Shown one piece after another: positions 33,239 to 43,023 of a DNA stretch of 59,924 nucleotides; position 1 is the stretch's first letter; every line of letters starts with the position of its first letter. The DNA lies in the NCBI GenBank assembly GCA_964527595.1, contig CAZGPI010000008.1, positions 1 to 59,924 on the forward strand. The letters run 5' to 3'. Below the pieces are notes generated by a model. It saw nothing but the letters and a program-made list of their open reading frames with translations, had not been told where the DNA came from and did not search any database. Made by a program: the position numbers and the translations under genes. The DNA is from GWF2-38-10 sp964527595. Lineage in GTDB: Bacteria; Babelota; Babeliae; Babelales; RVW-14.

Positions 33239-34510
33239 TTATATTCGCTTGAGAACTAAGACAACATTTTCGCCGCCAAAGCCGAATGAATTTGATAACG
33301 CATAGTCAACAGTCTGATGACGCGCGTGTAATGGAATGTAATCAAGATCACACGCTGGATCTGGATCGGTAAGATTGATGGTCGGTGGCAATACACCGTG
33401 CTCAAGCGCAAGTGCCGCATAAGCTAATTCGGCTGCACCGGTAGCACCGAGCATATGACCGGTCATTGATTTAGTACTACTAACCGCAACGTGTCCCTCG
33501 GTTGAAGGATTTGCGCGTTCACCAAATACTGCTTTAATTGCCAATGTTTCGATGGCATCATTCATCTGTGTTCCGGTACCATGAGCATTAATGTACCCAA
33601 CATCTGCTGGCGTAATCCCTGCATCATGCAACGCTGCATTAATTGCCGAAATAGCGCCACGCCCCTCTGGATGCATCGCCGTGATATGATACGCATCGGA
33701 CGATGAACCATAACCAACAAATTCGGCGTGTATATGCGCGCCGCGCGCAACGGCTAAATCATAACGTTCAAGCACTAACATCGCCGCACCTTCGGCTATC
33801 ACAAACCCTGAACGTAAACGATCAAATGGTCTGCTTGCTTGGGCCGGATCACCGGTCCAGGTTGAAAGTGCACGCATATTACCAAACGCAACAATACCAA
33901 CAGGAACGACACAACACTCTGAACCACCGGCAAGCATATAATCGCAATACCCATCACGGATAAGACGAAATGCCATACCAAGTGCATCTGACCCAGAAGC
34001 ACATGCCGTAGAAATTACTGCATTTGGACCACGAAGATCCCATGTCATTGATAGCCAACTGGCCGCTTCATTGCTAATTGATTTTGGAATAACAAATGGA
34101 GATACTTTTTTGTAACCACCTTCAAGAGAGGTAACGGCGTCACTCAAACTTCCCAATCCGCCCATACCAACACCAAGATAACATCCAAAGCGTTCGCGAG
34201 AAATTGGTTGTTCAACATTTAAGCCGGATGAAAACATGGCTTGATTACCAGCAACCATAGCCAATTGAATAAAGCGATCTGTTTTATTTTGGTTTTTCTC
34301 TGAAAGAACTGCGTCGATAAATGGTTTTTCGTTGTGTAGCTTTCCTACAACTCGATGAGGATAGCCGCCAAGCGAGATCTGCTCATCAAGCAAAGAAATA
34401 CCAGATTTACCCGCAACGATATTTTCCCAATTAGATTGGGTATCGTTACCAACGGGTGTAATGAGGCCAATTCCTGTAATAGCAACGCGATGTTTATGTT
34501 GGTTACTCAC
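33239..34510 (-). CDS. fabF: 3-oxoacyl-ACP synthase II
   Basis: 423 residues, GTG start at 34510. Condensing enzyme of type II fatty-acid elongation. The catalytic triad is visible: Cys170 in STACASGSD, His310 in NAHGTGT, His352 in SMTGHMLGA. Slightly longer than E. coli FabF (a few extra loop residues). Last gene of the minus-strand run TPR-gltX-fabD-fabG-acpP-fabF, 15 bp after acpP. Confidence 0.95.
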   Translation of the reverse strand: MSNQHKHRVAITGIGLITPVGNDTQSNWENIVAGKSGISLLDEQISLGGYPHRVVGKLHNEKPFIDAVLSEKNQNKTDRFIQLAMVAGNQAMFSSGLNVEQPISRERFGCYLGVGMGGLGSLSDAVTSLEGGYKKVSPFVIPKSISNEAASWLSMTWDLRGPNAVISTACASGSDALGMAFRLIRDGYCDYMLAGGSECCVVPVGIVAFGNMRALSTWTGDPAQASRPFDRLRSGFVIAEGAAMLVLERYDLAVARGAHIHAEFVGYGSSSDAYHITAMHPEGRGAISAINAALHDAGITPADVGYINAHGTGTQMNDAIETLAIKAVFGERANPSTEGHVAVSSTKSMTGHMLGATGAAELAYAALALEHGVLPPTINLTDPDPACDLDYIPLHARHQTVDYALSNSFGFGGENVVLVLKRI

Positions 34511-34525
34511 GAAAAAAATCTCAGT

Positions 34526-34774
34526 TTATTTGGTTCGGGCAGTATGAATAAGATCAACAACATTACCAACCGATTTGATTTTTTCTGCATCTTCATCTTT
34601 GATTTCGATGCCAAATGCTTCTTCAAAATTCATAATCATTTCAACGATATCAAGAGAATCGGCGCCAAGATCCTTAAAGGTTGAATCTATGGTGATATTT
34701 TCTTGAGGAATGCTCAATTTTTCAGCGATAATTGTTACCACTTTTTGTTGTGTATCGTCCTTAACAAATGCCAT
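34526..34774 (-). CDS. acpP: Acyl carrier protein
   Basis: 82 residues from ATG 34774 with AGGAG upstream. Acidic four-helix carrier; the phosphopantetheine attachment Ser is in GADSLDIVEMIM (about residue 41). It carries growing acyl chains for FabD/FabG/FabF encoded alongside. The 142-bp gap before it may hold its own promoter. Confidence 0.95.
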   Translation of the reverse strand: MAFVKDDTQQKVVTIIAEKLSIPQENITIDSTFKDLGADSLDIVEMIMNFEEAFGIEIKDEDAEKIKSVGNVVDLIHTARTK

Positions 34775-34916
34775 GATTAAACTCCTAAAAATGTTTACAA
34801 CCAAAAGGTTCAAAACGAACCTCTCAATAAACGAATAAATGTTTTTAATTTATTAAACGATCTAAGAAAGACCTAAGATTACATATTTTTTAAAAATTTT
34901 CTACTGTTTCTCGGTG

Positions 34917-35720
34917 CTAAAACATCCCGCCATCAAGAGCAATAACCTGCCCGGTTATGTAATCTGCCCGCCCAGACATCAAAAAGCCCACAAGCTGTGC
35001 TACGTCATCGGCTGTCCCAAAGCGTTTTAGGGCAATCCGTGATAGGGCCAGATCCTTAACGGCTGGCGATAAGCGATCGGTCATGGCAGTTTGAATAAAA
35101 CCAGGGGCAATAGCGTTTACCAGCACATTACGCGATGCATATTCTTGGGCAAGCGTTTTTGTCAGCGCAATAATACCGGCTTTACTGGCCGCATAATTGG
35201 CTTGACCGGCATTACCATGAATTCCAACGACCGAGGCTATATTGATTATGTAACTTTTTTCTTGGCGGATCATCCGTTTTAATGCCTGCTGGGAACACAA
35301 AAAGGTCCCTTTAAGGTTTACAGCAAGAACGGCATCCCAATCTGATTCGGATAAGCGGAGGGCTAGGCCATCGCGGGTTATGCCCGCATTATTAATGAGA
35401 ACGTCAATATTTTTAGAAATATTATGAATTGAATTGCAGGCCGTTTCCGCCGACGCCAAGGCTATGGCGGACAGGCCCTCCCGACATCCCCCCCCAAGAT
35501 AGCGTCCGATCATATCAAAGGCCACCTTCACCGAATCGGCTGACGAAACATCGGCAGACACATAAAAAATGCCCGACTTGGTCATATCCAAAACCAATTC
35601 ATGGTCGGCAGCAAGGCAATCGACAACAATAGGCGTATCGCCTTGTTGTTGTACATAATCAACAAGCGCGCGCCCTATTCCGCTCGCTCCGCCAGTAATA
35701 ACTACATTTTTATGTGCCAT
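34917..35720 (-). CDS. fabG: 3-oxoacyl-ACP reductase with repeat-derived insertion
   Basis: 267 residues, about 22 more than usual. SDR-fold NADPH reductase: ITGGASGIGRAL (cofactor loop), NNAGITRDGLALRL, catalytic Ser in INIASVVGIHG, YAASKAG (Tyr/Lys), and GxVIALDGGMF at the end. Residues about 76-95 (GGGCREGLSAIALASAET) have no counterpart in FabG. They are encoded by a family B motif interrupted by a 30-31-nt module A copy (35446..35476), in frame, between alpha-C and beta-D. This is a surface loop in SDR structures, so activity may survive. Confidence 0.92.
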   Translation of the reverse strand: MAHKNVVITGGASGIGRALVDYVQQQGDTPIVVDCLAADHELVLDMTKSGIFYVSADVSSADSVKVAFDMIGRYLGGGCREGLSAIALASAETACNSIHNISKNIDVLINNAGITRDGLALRLSESDWDAVLAVNLKGTFLCSQQALKRMIRQEKSYIINIASVVGIHGNAGQANYAASKAGIIALTKTLAQEYASRNVLVNAIAPGFIQTAMTDRLSPAVKDLALSRIALKRFGTADDVAQLVGFLMSGRADYITGQVIALDGGMF

Positions 35721-35740
35721 AGTAAAACACCGTTCGAAAA

Positions 35741-36853
35741 TTAATTTTTTGTATTATCTTCATCGGAAGCCAAATCAACGTTATCTAACCCTTCAGATAC
35801 CTGAGGTACTTCAGGGGCAGCAACCACTTGCTCACTTGCAACCGACTCAACAGACTTATTCGCATGCTCGCTCAATTCTTCTTCGATAACTAAATCGAGC
35901 TCCGTCTTTTCAAATGGTTTGCCCAAAATAGCATGTAATTGCTCAATATCGGCCATGGTATTAACCGACACAATAACCTTATCGGGCCATTCGCGCTTAA
36001 GCATTTTTGAGTATTTTGTGTTTGGACCAATCTCGATAATAACATCGCAATCTTTAAATTGCTGCATCGATGGCCACCAAAGAACATGTGAACTTATTTG
36101 ATTAACAAGCGCCTGCTTAATTTCATCATTTTTGGTAACGATTTTGGCGTCAACGTTACTTACTAAAGGAATCTGTAAATCTTTAAAATCAACCTTAACC
36201 ATGTAAAGCCCAAATAATTGCTCAGCTTCCTTCATCAATCGAGAATGAAAAGCTCCAGCAACATTGAGTATAATGCCCTTCCCTTTGGCCGCCTTAATAT
36301 CGGCCGCGATGGCATGCAACTCAGGTAACGTCGCCGCAACCACAAATTGTTCCGGACTATTGTAGTTAACAATCTCAGCAACATGTTCGTTCCCAGATGG
36401 ATCGTCATGTTGAGCGCAAATCGCTTTAATTTTTTCAAGAGGTAAGCCAAGAACAGCAATCATGCCGCCCTCAACTTTTTTGGTTGCTTCATCCATAAAC
36501 GTTGAGCGTTTTTTGAGCAAATATAATGCGTCGGGGAGTGTTATTCCACCGGCCGCAAAAATAGCTGCATATTCACCAGAGCTGTGTCCGGCAACAATAT
36601 CTGGTTTAATCCCATATTTTTCTGCTAATAAAGAGGTAATTGATGCGCTTACCAAAAAAATTGCGGTTTGCGCATTGCTTGTTTCACGCAATTCACGTTC
36701 AGAAGACGCAAAACATAAACGTACAAAATTTGTATCTAAACAACCTGAAGCTTGTTCAAAAAATTCCTGAACTATGCGTTCACGATCGTATAAATCTTTC
36801 CCCATACCAAGAACCTGAGCTCCTTGCCCCGGGAAAATCATTCCTATTTTCAT
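35741..36853 (-). CDS. fabD: Malonyl-CoA:ACP transacylase with acidic C-terminal extension
   Basis: 370 residues; family norm is about 310. It loads malonate from CoA to ACP. IFPGQGAQ at the start, the nucleophile Ser in GHSSGEYAAIFAAGG (about 91), Arg in the next helix and catalytic His in GAFHSRLM are present. From about residue 310 on, the sequence is an unstructured acidic tail (VIEEELSEHANKSVESVASE then a Pro/Glu/Asp-rich end) not seen in standard FabD. 14 bp after gltX and 20 bp before fabG. Confidence 0.93.
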   Translation of the reverse strand: MKIGMIFPGQGAQVLGMGKDLYDRERIVQEFFEQASGCLDTNFVRLCFASSERELRETSNAQTAIFLVSASITSLLAEKYGIKPDIVAGHSSGEYAAIFAAGGITLPDALYLLKKRSTFMDEATKKVEGGMIAVLGLPLEKIKAICAQHDDPSGNEHVAEIVNYNSPEQFVVAATLPELHAIAADIKAAKGKGIILNVAGAFHSRLMKEAEQLFGLYMVKVDFKDLQIPLVSNVDAKIVTKNDEIKQALVNQISSHVLWWPSMQQFKDCDVIIEIGPNTKYSKMLKREWPDKVIVSVNTMADIEQLHAILGKPFEKTELDLVIEEELSEHANKSVESVASEQVVAAPEVPQVSEGLDNVDLASDEDNTKN

Positions 36854-36867
36854 GAAATTACCTCGCT

Positions 36868-38298
36868 CTAATCTGCAGAATGATAAAAATCAAGCAAACG
36901 GTTAACACGTTCAAGCGCCCGTTCTCTCCCTAAGATTTCTAATAATTCAAAAACACCTGGGCTCATAATGCCCCCCGTCAGAGCAAATCTCAATGGTTGA
37001 GCCAGTGTTACTAATTTTTCTGAATGTTGCTCACAAATTGCTTTTGCTTGCTCCATTAATACCTGATGGGTAAATGAGTCGGCGCTAATCATTGCCTGAA
37101 TAAATTGTTTAAAAACAGGCACCATGGTTGGCGTCTTCCATTTATCAAGTACCGTAAGATCAGGCGTTAATGGGTCGTGGGCAAATGCTTCAATGCCGCA
37201 AACGATTTCACGCAATGTCGTTGCTCGTTGTTGATATAAACAAATTAAAGCTTCAAGTTGTGGCGTTGACCACAATGAATATAATCGCTCATAACTCGGT
37301 GGGTCCATTTGCTTAATAGCCACCAATAGTCTTTCTATGGTAGCCTGACGAAGATAATGGCCATTGAGCCACTGTAATTTTTTAATATCAAATATCGCAC
37401 CATTTTTGCCTACCGTTTCAAGAGCAAAATAGTTAATTATCTCTTGGCGTGTAAAAATTTCTTGATCTCCATGCGACCACCCTAAGCGCACCAGGTAATT
37501 GAATAAGGCTTCGGGTAAATAGCCTTGTGTACAATATTCTTCGACCGCAACACTTGCATCACGCTTACTCAATTTTCCGCCATTGGGGCCAAGAATAAGA
37601 GGTATATGCGCGAATATTGGCGGCGTTGCACCAAGCGCCCGGTAAAACAATACTTGTTTTGACGTATTACTTACATGGTCTTGACCACGAATCACATGGC
37701 TAATCCGCATAAATATATCGTCAACCACAACGCAAAAATTGTAAATAGGCGTCCCGTCTCGACGAATAATAACAAAATCATCTAATTGATCGGCCTCGAC
37801 GCTAACATTCCCAAGAACCATGTCTTGAAAATCAACCTTAGCTAATTCATCCGGAACACGAAAACGAATAGCGTGCGGCCGTTGCAAATCAAGTTCGGTG
37901 TATTGTTTGTCTCGGCACGTCCCAGGATATTTACTTCCCTTGCCGTGCTCTAATTCAAAGATCACCTGGTCAGCATCCCGCGGCTGGCAAAAGCAGGGAT
38001 ACGCTAATCCATTTTTTATTAATTCATGCGCCGCGGCCAAATGTTCCTGATTGCGTTCCAATTGGTACACAATCGGTTCATCGGACGTCAATCCAATCCA
38101 TTCCATAGAACGCAGGATTGACGTCACATATTCTGGCTTTGAACGAACAACGTCGGTATCTTCGATGCGTATCAGAAATTTGCCACCATTATGGCGCGCA
38201 AATAACCAATTAAATAAGCTGCTTCGCAGACCACCAATATGCAAATTGCCGGTTGGTGATGGTGCAAACCTAACCCGAATATCACGTTGTTGCGTCAC
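36868..38298 (-). CDS. gltX: Glutamyl-tRNA synthetase, copy 1
   Basis: 476 residues. HIGH motif PSPTGNLHIGGLRSSLF near the N-terminus and KMSKS-like KLSKRDASVAVEEY; IRIEDTD is present. A discriminating GluRS charges tRNA-Glu, while a second paralogue often charges tRNA-Gln with Glu for amidation (known in organisms lacking GlnRS). A second copy is at 49002..50453. Three bp separate it from the upstream TPR gene, so the two are co-transcribed with the fab genes. Confidence 0.93.
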   Translation of the reverse strand: MTQQRDIRVRFAPSPTGNLHIGGLRSSLFNWLFARHNGGKFLIRIEDTDVVRSKPEYVTSILRSMEWIGLTSDEPIVYQLERNQEHLAAAHELIKNGLAYPCFCQPRDADQVIFELEHGKGSKYPGTCRDKQYTELDLQRPHAIRFRVPDELAKVDFQDMVLGNVSVEADQLDDFVIIRRDGTPIYNFCVVVDDIFMRISHVIRGQDHVSNTSKQVLFYRALGATPPIFAHIPLILGPNGGKLSKRDASVAVEEYCTQGYLPEALFNYLVRLGWSHGDQEIFTRQEIINYFALETVGKNGAIFDIKKLQWLNGHYLRQATIERLLVAIKQMDPPSYERLYSLWSTPQLEALICLYQQRATTLREIVCGIEAFAHDPLTPDLTVLDKWKTPTMVPVFKQFIQAMISADSFTHQVLMEQAKAICEQHSEKLVTLAQPLRFALTGGIMSPGVFELLEILGRERALERVNRLLDFYHSAD

Positions 38299-38301
38299 GG
38301 C

Positions 38302-39033
38302 TTATAGGCTTTCAACGCTCAAAAGAGCTAATTTTTCTTTAACTTTTTCGGCATAAGGTGATGGTTGTTTTGCGTCACGTGTTCCATATTTAACCAATAA
38401 CATCTGCCAATAGTTTTTTGCTTCAGTAAATTTCTTCTCGCTCCAATAATAAGCACCCAATTGATAAAGTGCCGATTCATGAGCGATACTTTGTGTATCG
38501 TCTGCAATCATCTTAAGCGCGCCAAGGCCTTGTTGCTTGTCCAATTCCTTGCTGCTGTCCAATTTCATGAGCGCCAACTTTATGCGATAAAAGTCTTTCA
38601 CCGCGGTATTTTTAATTTTATCAACGGCGCTTGTTAAAGCGACAATTGCTTCATCTAATTTGCCAAGATTGAGTAACGCTTCTGCTTGATAAGCTCTAAA
38701 CATTGGGGCGAGCTCGGTGCTCTTATAATTTTCGTATCCATCTTTGAATACTTGCTCGGTCTTTTGCCACTTTTCAGCTTCGGAACTAAAGAACATGTTT
38801 CCAGCATCGGCCGAACTCATTTTACCAACCGCACCATCATAATATTTAAGCGCTTGAATCAATGCTTTATGCGCCTGCTCACGAACATGAGTCCGGTAAA
38901 ACCAATATCCGGTTGCCGCTGTAGCTAAAAAAGCTACGCCAACAACAGCGATAATCGCCGATTTTTTATTCTTTTTTACGTAATCCAATGCATCTTCTAA
39001 CCAAATGACAACTGGATTTGATGTGATGGCCAT
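38302..39033 (-). CDS. YfgM-like membrane-anchored TPR protein
   Basis: 243 residues, ATG 39033. A short cytoplasmic N-terminus, one membrane helix (about 24-46, SAIIAVVGVAFLATAATGYW) and a TPR-type helical domain (AYQAEALLNLGKLDEAIVAL; LYQLGAYYWSEKKFTEAKNYW). The layout matches YfgM/ancillary SecYEG translocon proteins, which help hand over exported proteins. First gene of the gltX-fab cluster. Confidence 0.75.
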   Translation of the reverse strand: MAITSNPVVIWLEDALDYVKKNKKSAIIAVVGVAFLATAATGYWFYRTHVREQAHKALIQALKYYDGAVGKMSSADAGNMFFSSEAEKWQKTEQVFKDGYENYKSTELAPMFRAYQAEALLNLGKLDEAIVALTSAVDKIKNTAVKDFYRIKLALMKLDSSKELDKQQGLGALKMIADDTQSIAHESALYQLGAYYWSEKKFTEAKNYWQMLLVKYGTRDAKQPSPYAEKVKEKLALLSVESL

Positions 39034-39217
39034 GAGTTCTCCTTAATAATTTAGCCGGACCGGGCAACAAACATGTCAAATAAATTAACAAACCTTAAAT
39101 TAATTATAGCTGCACTTATTTAAATGTATATCTAAGTTCATCATTATATCGAGGATTATATTATTGTACAATCAAAAGTATATTGAAATTTAAAAACAGA
39201 ATTAAATCGTAGATTAA

Positions 39218-40180
39218 TTACACGCGGAAAGAATTCCACGCAAAATTGATAGCATTTTCGATGGCTTGTGCATCAGAATTTCCATGACAAACCACCACAT
39301 TACCCCTAACACCCAACAACAAAGCACCGCCATATTTGCGATGACCAAGACGATTAGAAACATCGAGCAAAAAAGACTCGCCCCACAATTTTATTTTGCC
39401 TTTTTCCATCGCCTGAACAGACTCATTATCAATGTGTTTTTGCATCAACTGCTCAAATAGATCAAAAGAAGCTTCCATGGTCTTGAGACAAATATTGCCA
39501 GAAAAACCATCGCAAACAACCACATCAGCTCGACCTTGAAAAACATCATGCGGTTCAACGTTGCCGATAAAATTCAATGAACTTTTTTGTAAAAGTTCAA
39601 AAGTTTCTTTGACGAGCAAAGACCCTTTTTTTGACTCAGAACCATTGGCTAGCAATGCAACCGCCGGCCGATCAATGCCAAGCGTCGATGACACATATAA
39701 ACAACCCCTATGGGCAAATTGCTCCAAAAGATGGGCCCGACACTCGGTGTTAGCACCCAAATCAAGGATCAGTGGATTACGTTCACTTATTGAAGGAAAA
39801 AAACCAGCGATCGCTGGTCGTTCTATATTTTCTTCGCGCCCAAGAATAAAAGTTGCGGCAACCATAAGGGCTCCAGAATTGCCGGCCGAAATGACCGCAA
39901 GCGCTTTTCCTTCTTTTACGCAAGCAACTGCTCTGGCCAAAGAAGACGCACTTTTTTGGCGAACCGCGGCAACCGGCTCCTCGCCCATCTCAATCACCTG
40001 TGGCGCATCACAGAAGGTGATATTGTAGGATTCCCACGCTGGATCGATTTGATGTAAAAGCTCGCGAACCAAGCACTCCGGACCTACTAAAAGAACCGGT
40101 ATCGTCTTGGCTGCCCGTAAAGCTCCCTGAATAATTATACCCGGGGCCTTATCTCCACCCATTACATCAATGGCAATCAT
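39218..40180 (-). CDS. plsX: Phosphate acyltransferase PlsX
   Basis: 320 residues from ATG 40180 (MIAIDVMGGDKAPG, the diagnostic start). It makes acyl-phosphate from acyl-ACP for the first step of phospholipid synthesis, so it uses the product of the fab cluster upstream on the map. VISAGNSGALMVAA, LDLGANTECR and VVCDGFSGNICLKT blocks are all typical. Follows rpmF in the conserved rpmF-plsX order. Confidence 0.95.
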   Translation of the reverse strand: MIAIDVMGGDKAPGIIIQGALRAAKTIPVLLVGPECLVRELLHQIDPAWESYNITFCDAPQVIEMGEEPVAAVRQKSASSLARAVACVKEGKALAVISAGNSGALMVAATFILGREENIERPAIAGFFPSISERNPLILDLGANTECRAHLLEQFAHRGCLYVSSTLGIDRPAVALLANGSESKKGSLLVKETFELLQKSSLNFIGNVEPHDVFQGRADVVVCDGFSGNICLKTMEASFDLFEQLMQKHIDNESVQAMEKGKIKLWGESFLLDVSNRLGHRKYGGALLLGVRGNVVVCHGNSDAQAIENAINFAWNSFRV

Positions 40181-40272
40181 GGTGCTGCTTCCTGTGTATT
40201 CTATGAAAAAAACGGCCAAACCTTTCAGCCCAGCCGTTAACTTAACAGAGTAAATGCTTTTCTGCTCAGAAT

Positions 40273-40560
40273 TTATGCAGCCTTGACGCTTGCATTTGCT
40301 TCTGGAGCTTGTTGTTCACCGTTTGGTGCACGCATTTGTGCCGATTTTGCTTGGCGAACTTGTCCGCGAGAATACATGCGATCAGTCTTTGTCTTCAATA
40401 TCTTGCGGCCCTTATAGTAACCACATTCCTTGCATACGGTATGTGGCTCAATAGGTGCTTGGCACGTAAGACAACCGCTAATTGCTTTTGGCTTTATACC
40501 TTTATTAGCAAATCGCGAATCACGCCTCGCTCTAGAGCGTTTCCGTTTTGGTACTGGCAT
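40273..40560 (-). CDS. rpmF: Ribosomal protein bL32 with C-terminal extension
   Basis: 95 residues from ATG 40560 (MPVPKRKRSRARRDSRFAN). bL32 is usually about 60 residues. The zinc-binding CxxC...CxxC is intact (CLTCQAPIEPHTVCKECGYY). The extra C-terminal tail of about 35 residues is Gln/Ala/Pro-rich. Upstream of plsX and divergent from tsf across about 145 bp. Confidence 0.93.
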   Translation of the reverse strand: MPVPKRKRSRARRDSRFANKGIKPKAISGCLTCQAPIEPHTVCKECGYYKGRKILKTKTDRMYSRGQVRQAKSAQMRAPNGEQQAPEANASVKAA

Positions 40561-40705
40561 ATCAGGACTCCTAAGAAGATCATTAAACTCTAAACTTGTA
40601 AAATCAATCGGTTCTGGCAGAATAATACTACATTTAAGAAGAAAAGGCAAACTCGATTCCCTCTTTGAAGTTTAACGTACCCAAATAATCACAGGAGAAC
40701 TGTTA

Positions 40706-41584
40706 ATGGCCACTATATCAATGGATCTGGTTAAAGAATTGCGCGAAAAAACTCAAGTTGGCATGATGGACTGTAAAAAAGCCCTTGAAGAATCAAATGG
40801 CGATATGGATAAAGCTATTGAAATTCTTCGCAAAAAAGGCACAGCCGTTGCCGCCAAGCGCGCGGACAACGCAACCAATAATGGCCGTGTTGAAAGTTGG
40901 GTTTCCCCAGACTTTAAAACCGGTGCATTGGTTGAAATTGCTTGCGAAACAGATTTTTCGGCTAATACACAAGACATGTTTAACTTTGCAACCCACGTTG
41001 CCGAAATTGTTGCCAAAAACAACACAACCGATTCCGCATCGATTTTGACGCAAATATCACTCACCAAGGCAACTTTAACCATAAAAGATCACCTTGATGA
41101 ACTTATTGCTAAAATCGCAGAAAGCATCAAAATTTCGCGCACGGCACTCTTTAAGGCAGGCGAAAAAGGTTTAGTTAACGTCTACATCCACGCTGGCTCA
41201 GGGATTGGCGTTATGGTCGAACTTGAAGCCGATAAGGCTTTAACCGCCACACCCGACCTAACAGCTGCCATCCGCGACATTTGCATGCAAATCGCCGTTA
41301 CCAAACCGTTAGCCGTCCAATCAGCAGACCTGGATCAAACATTGATCGAAAAAGAACGCAACATTGCCAAAGAACAGTTGCTCGGTTCAACCAAACCTGC
41401 TCCAATCATTGAAAAAATTATTGATGGCAAATTGAACAAATTTTATGAAGAAGTTTGCTTGCTCAACCAATTATTCATTAAAAATGATAAAATAACGGTT
41501 GCCCAATACCTTAAAGAAATTTCAACTAAGGTTGGCGCCAATGTAATGGTAAAACAATTTATACGTTTTGGCATCGGCCGATAA
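40706..41584 (+). CDS. tsf: Elongation factor Ts
   Basis: 292 residues. EF-Tu nucleotide exchange factor. The UBA-like N-terminus VKELREKTQVGMMDCKKALE and TDFSANTQDMFNFA (conserved TDFV block) are present. The C-terminal FYEEVCLLNQLFIKND is also typical. Starts a plus-strand tsf-pyrH-frr run. The usual rpsB neighbour is absent here. Confidence 0.95.
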   Translation: MATISMDLVKELREKTQVGMMDCKKALEESNGDMDKAIEILRKKGTAVAAKRADNATNNGRVESWVSPDFKTGALVEIACETDFSANTQDMFNFATHVAEIVAKNNTTDSASILTQISLTKATLTIKDHLDELIAKIAESIKISRTALFKAGEKGLVNVYIHAGSGIGVMVELEADKALTATPDLTAAIRDICMQIAVTKPLAVQSADLDQTLIEKERNIAKEQLLGSTKPAPIIEKIIDGKLNKFYEEVCLLNQLFIKNDKITVAQYLKEISTKVGANVMVKQFIRFGIGR

Positions 41585-41599
41585 CCAAAGATAAACGCC

Positions 41600-42322
41600 A
41601 TGAAAACGATTCTTTTAAAGTTAAGCGGTGAAATTTTGGCAGATTGCTCGCAACAAGGGCACTCTTGCTCCGACGGCGCTTGCTCGGCCAATCACCAATT
41701 AATCAACATCACTGAACAACTTAAACGGCTTGCAGAAACGCACCGGTTTGGCATTGTCATTGGTGGCGGCAACTTTTTTAGAGCACGTCATGCGCGCCAA
41801 GAGCTTAAGTTACGGCAACCTGTTGCGGACGCTGTTGGTATGCTTGCAACTGCAATGAATGGATTAATGCTCCAAGAATATTTTAATCAAAATGGCTTGC
41901 CATGCGTACTGCTTAGTGCCGTTCCGCTTCCATCCTTGGTTGCTCCAATCAACCAAACTACAATTGATGAAGCCTTTGCCGATGGCAAATGCATCATTTT
42001 TTGTGGGGGAACCGGCAACCCATACTTCACCACCGATACCACGGCAATATTACGCGCGCTCCAAATTGGTGCCACCGAAGTATGGAAAGCAACAAACGTT
42101 GATTATATCTACGATGGAGATCCAAACATTGATAAAACATGCAAACCGCTTCATCAAATAACGTACCAAGACGTTATACAAAAACAGTTGAAACTTATGG
42201 ATTTAACTGCTATAACTCTTGCCCAGCAGCATAATATTAAGATTCGTATATTTAACGCCGTTGCACCTCAAGCTTTGGAGGAGGCGGCGCGTACGCCAGC
42301 GTTTGGCAGTACAATATTGTAA
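41600..42322 (+). CDS. pyrH: Uridylate kinase
   Basis: 240 residues, 15 bp after tsf. Phosphorylates UMP to UDP. ILLKLSGEIL start, GIVIGGGNFFRAR, the DAVGMLATAMNGL block, CGGTGNPYFTTDTTAILRA and KATNVDYIYDGDP are diagnostic. A Cys-containing N-terminal loop (DCSQQGHSCSDGACS) is unusual for the family. Continues into frr. Confidence 0.95.
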   Translation: MKTILLKLSGEILADCSQQGHSCSDGACSANHQLINITEQLKRLAETHRFGIVIGGGNFFRARHARQELKLRQPVADAVGMLATAMNGLMLQEYFNQNGLPCVLLSAVPLPSLVAPINQTTIDEAFADGKCIIFCGGTGNPYFTTDTTAILRALQIGATEVWKATNVDYIYDGDPNIDKTCKPLHQITYQDVIQKQLKLMDLTAITLAQQHNIKIRIFNAVAPQALEEAARTPAFGSTIL

Positions 42323-42359
42323 AAAGGTTAAAAGTATCTATACCAGAATGAGGTATGTC

Positions 42360-42944
42360 ATGATAGAAATAGCATTTTCAGAAGGTGATGTTAAAGCGTT
42401 TGAAACTCCACTTAAAGCCCTTATGGAAGATCCGATCAAACATTTCGAGAAGGACCTTGCAACACTCAGAACCGGGCGCGCATCGGTCGCCTTAATCGAA
42501 ACGTTAAAGGTTAACTGCTACGGACAATTTATGACGCTGAAAGAAATTGCTTCTCTTTCGGCTCCAGATAGCCGCCTATTGACCGTTCAACCATGGGATA
42601 AGAGCATCATGGGCGAGATTGAAAAAGCGATCTCAGGCTCAGATTTGGGACTTACCGCGGCAAATGATGGCAACATCATCCGCATACAACTTCCACAAAT
42701 GTCCTCAGCTCGCCGCGATGAATTGTCAAAATTACTCGGCAAAAAAACCGAAGATTGCAAAGTTGCTATCCGCAACGTACGCAAAGACTTTCACAACGAA
42801 GTCCGTGATGCTGATAAGAAACACATTATCTCCGAAGATTTTGCAAAGAAGCTCAGCGAAGTTCTTCAAAAGATTACCGATCAGTACATTGAAAAGGCTG
42901 ATAAATTATCTGAAAAGAAAAATACAGAGTTACATACCCTGTAA
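42360..42944 (+). CDS. frr: Ribosome recycling factor
   Basis: 194 residues from ATG 42360 (GAGG upstream). With EF-G it splits post-termination ribosomes. LATLRTGRASVALIETLKVN, LLTVQPWDKSIMGEIEKAI, and the C-terminal KKTEDCKVAIRNVRKDF with the long helix are standard. Ends the tsf-pyrH-frr run and is followed by a strong terminator. Confidence 0.95.
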   Translation: MIEIAFSEGDVKAFETPLKALMEDPIKHFEKDLATLRTGRASVALIETLKVNCYGQFMTLKEIASLSAPDSRLLTVQPWDKSIMGEIEKAISGSDLGLTAANDGNIIRIQLPQMSSARRDELSKLLGKKTEDCKVAIRNVRKDFHNEVRDADKKHIISEDFAKKLSEVLQKITDQYIEKADKLSEKKNTELHTL

Positions 42945-42962
42945 TTTTATCGCTTAAGAAAT

Positions 42963-43007
42963 AAGAAGAACGGCCGATGTTGAATAAACATCGGCCGTTC
43001 TTCTTAT
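42963..43007. terminator. Terminator after frr
   Basis: Stem AAGAAGAACGGCCGATGT with ACATCGGCCGTTCTTCTT and a short loop, 18 bp past the frr stop. Probably also stops transcription from the minus side. Confidence 0.9.
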
Positions 43008-43023
43008 TTGTACCCAACGGGAT

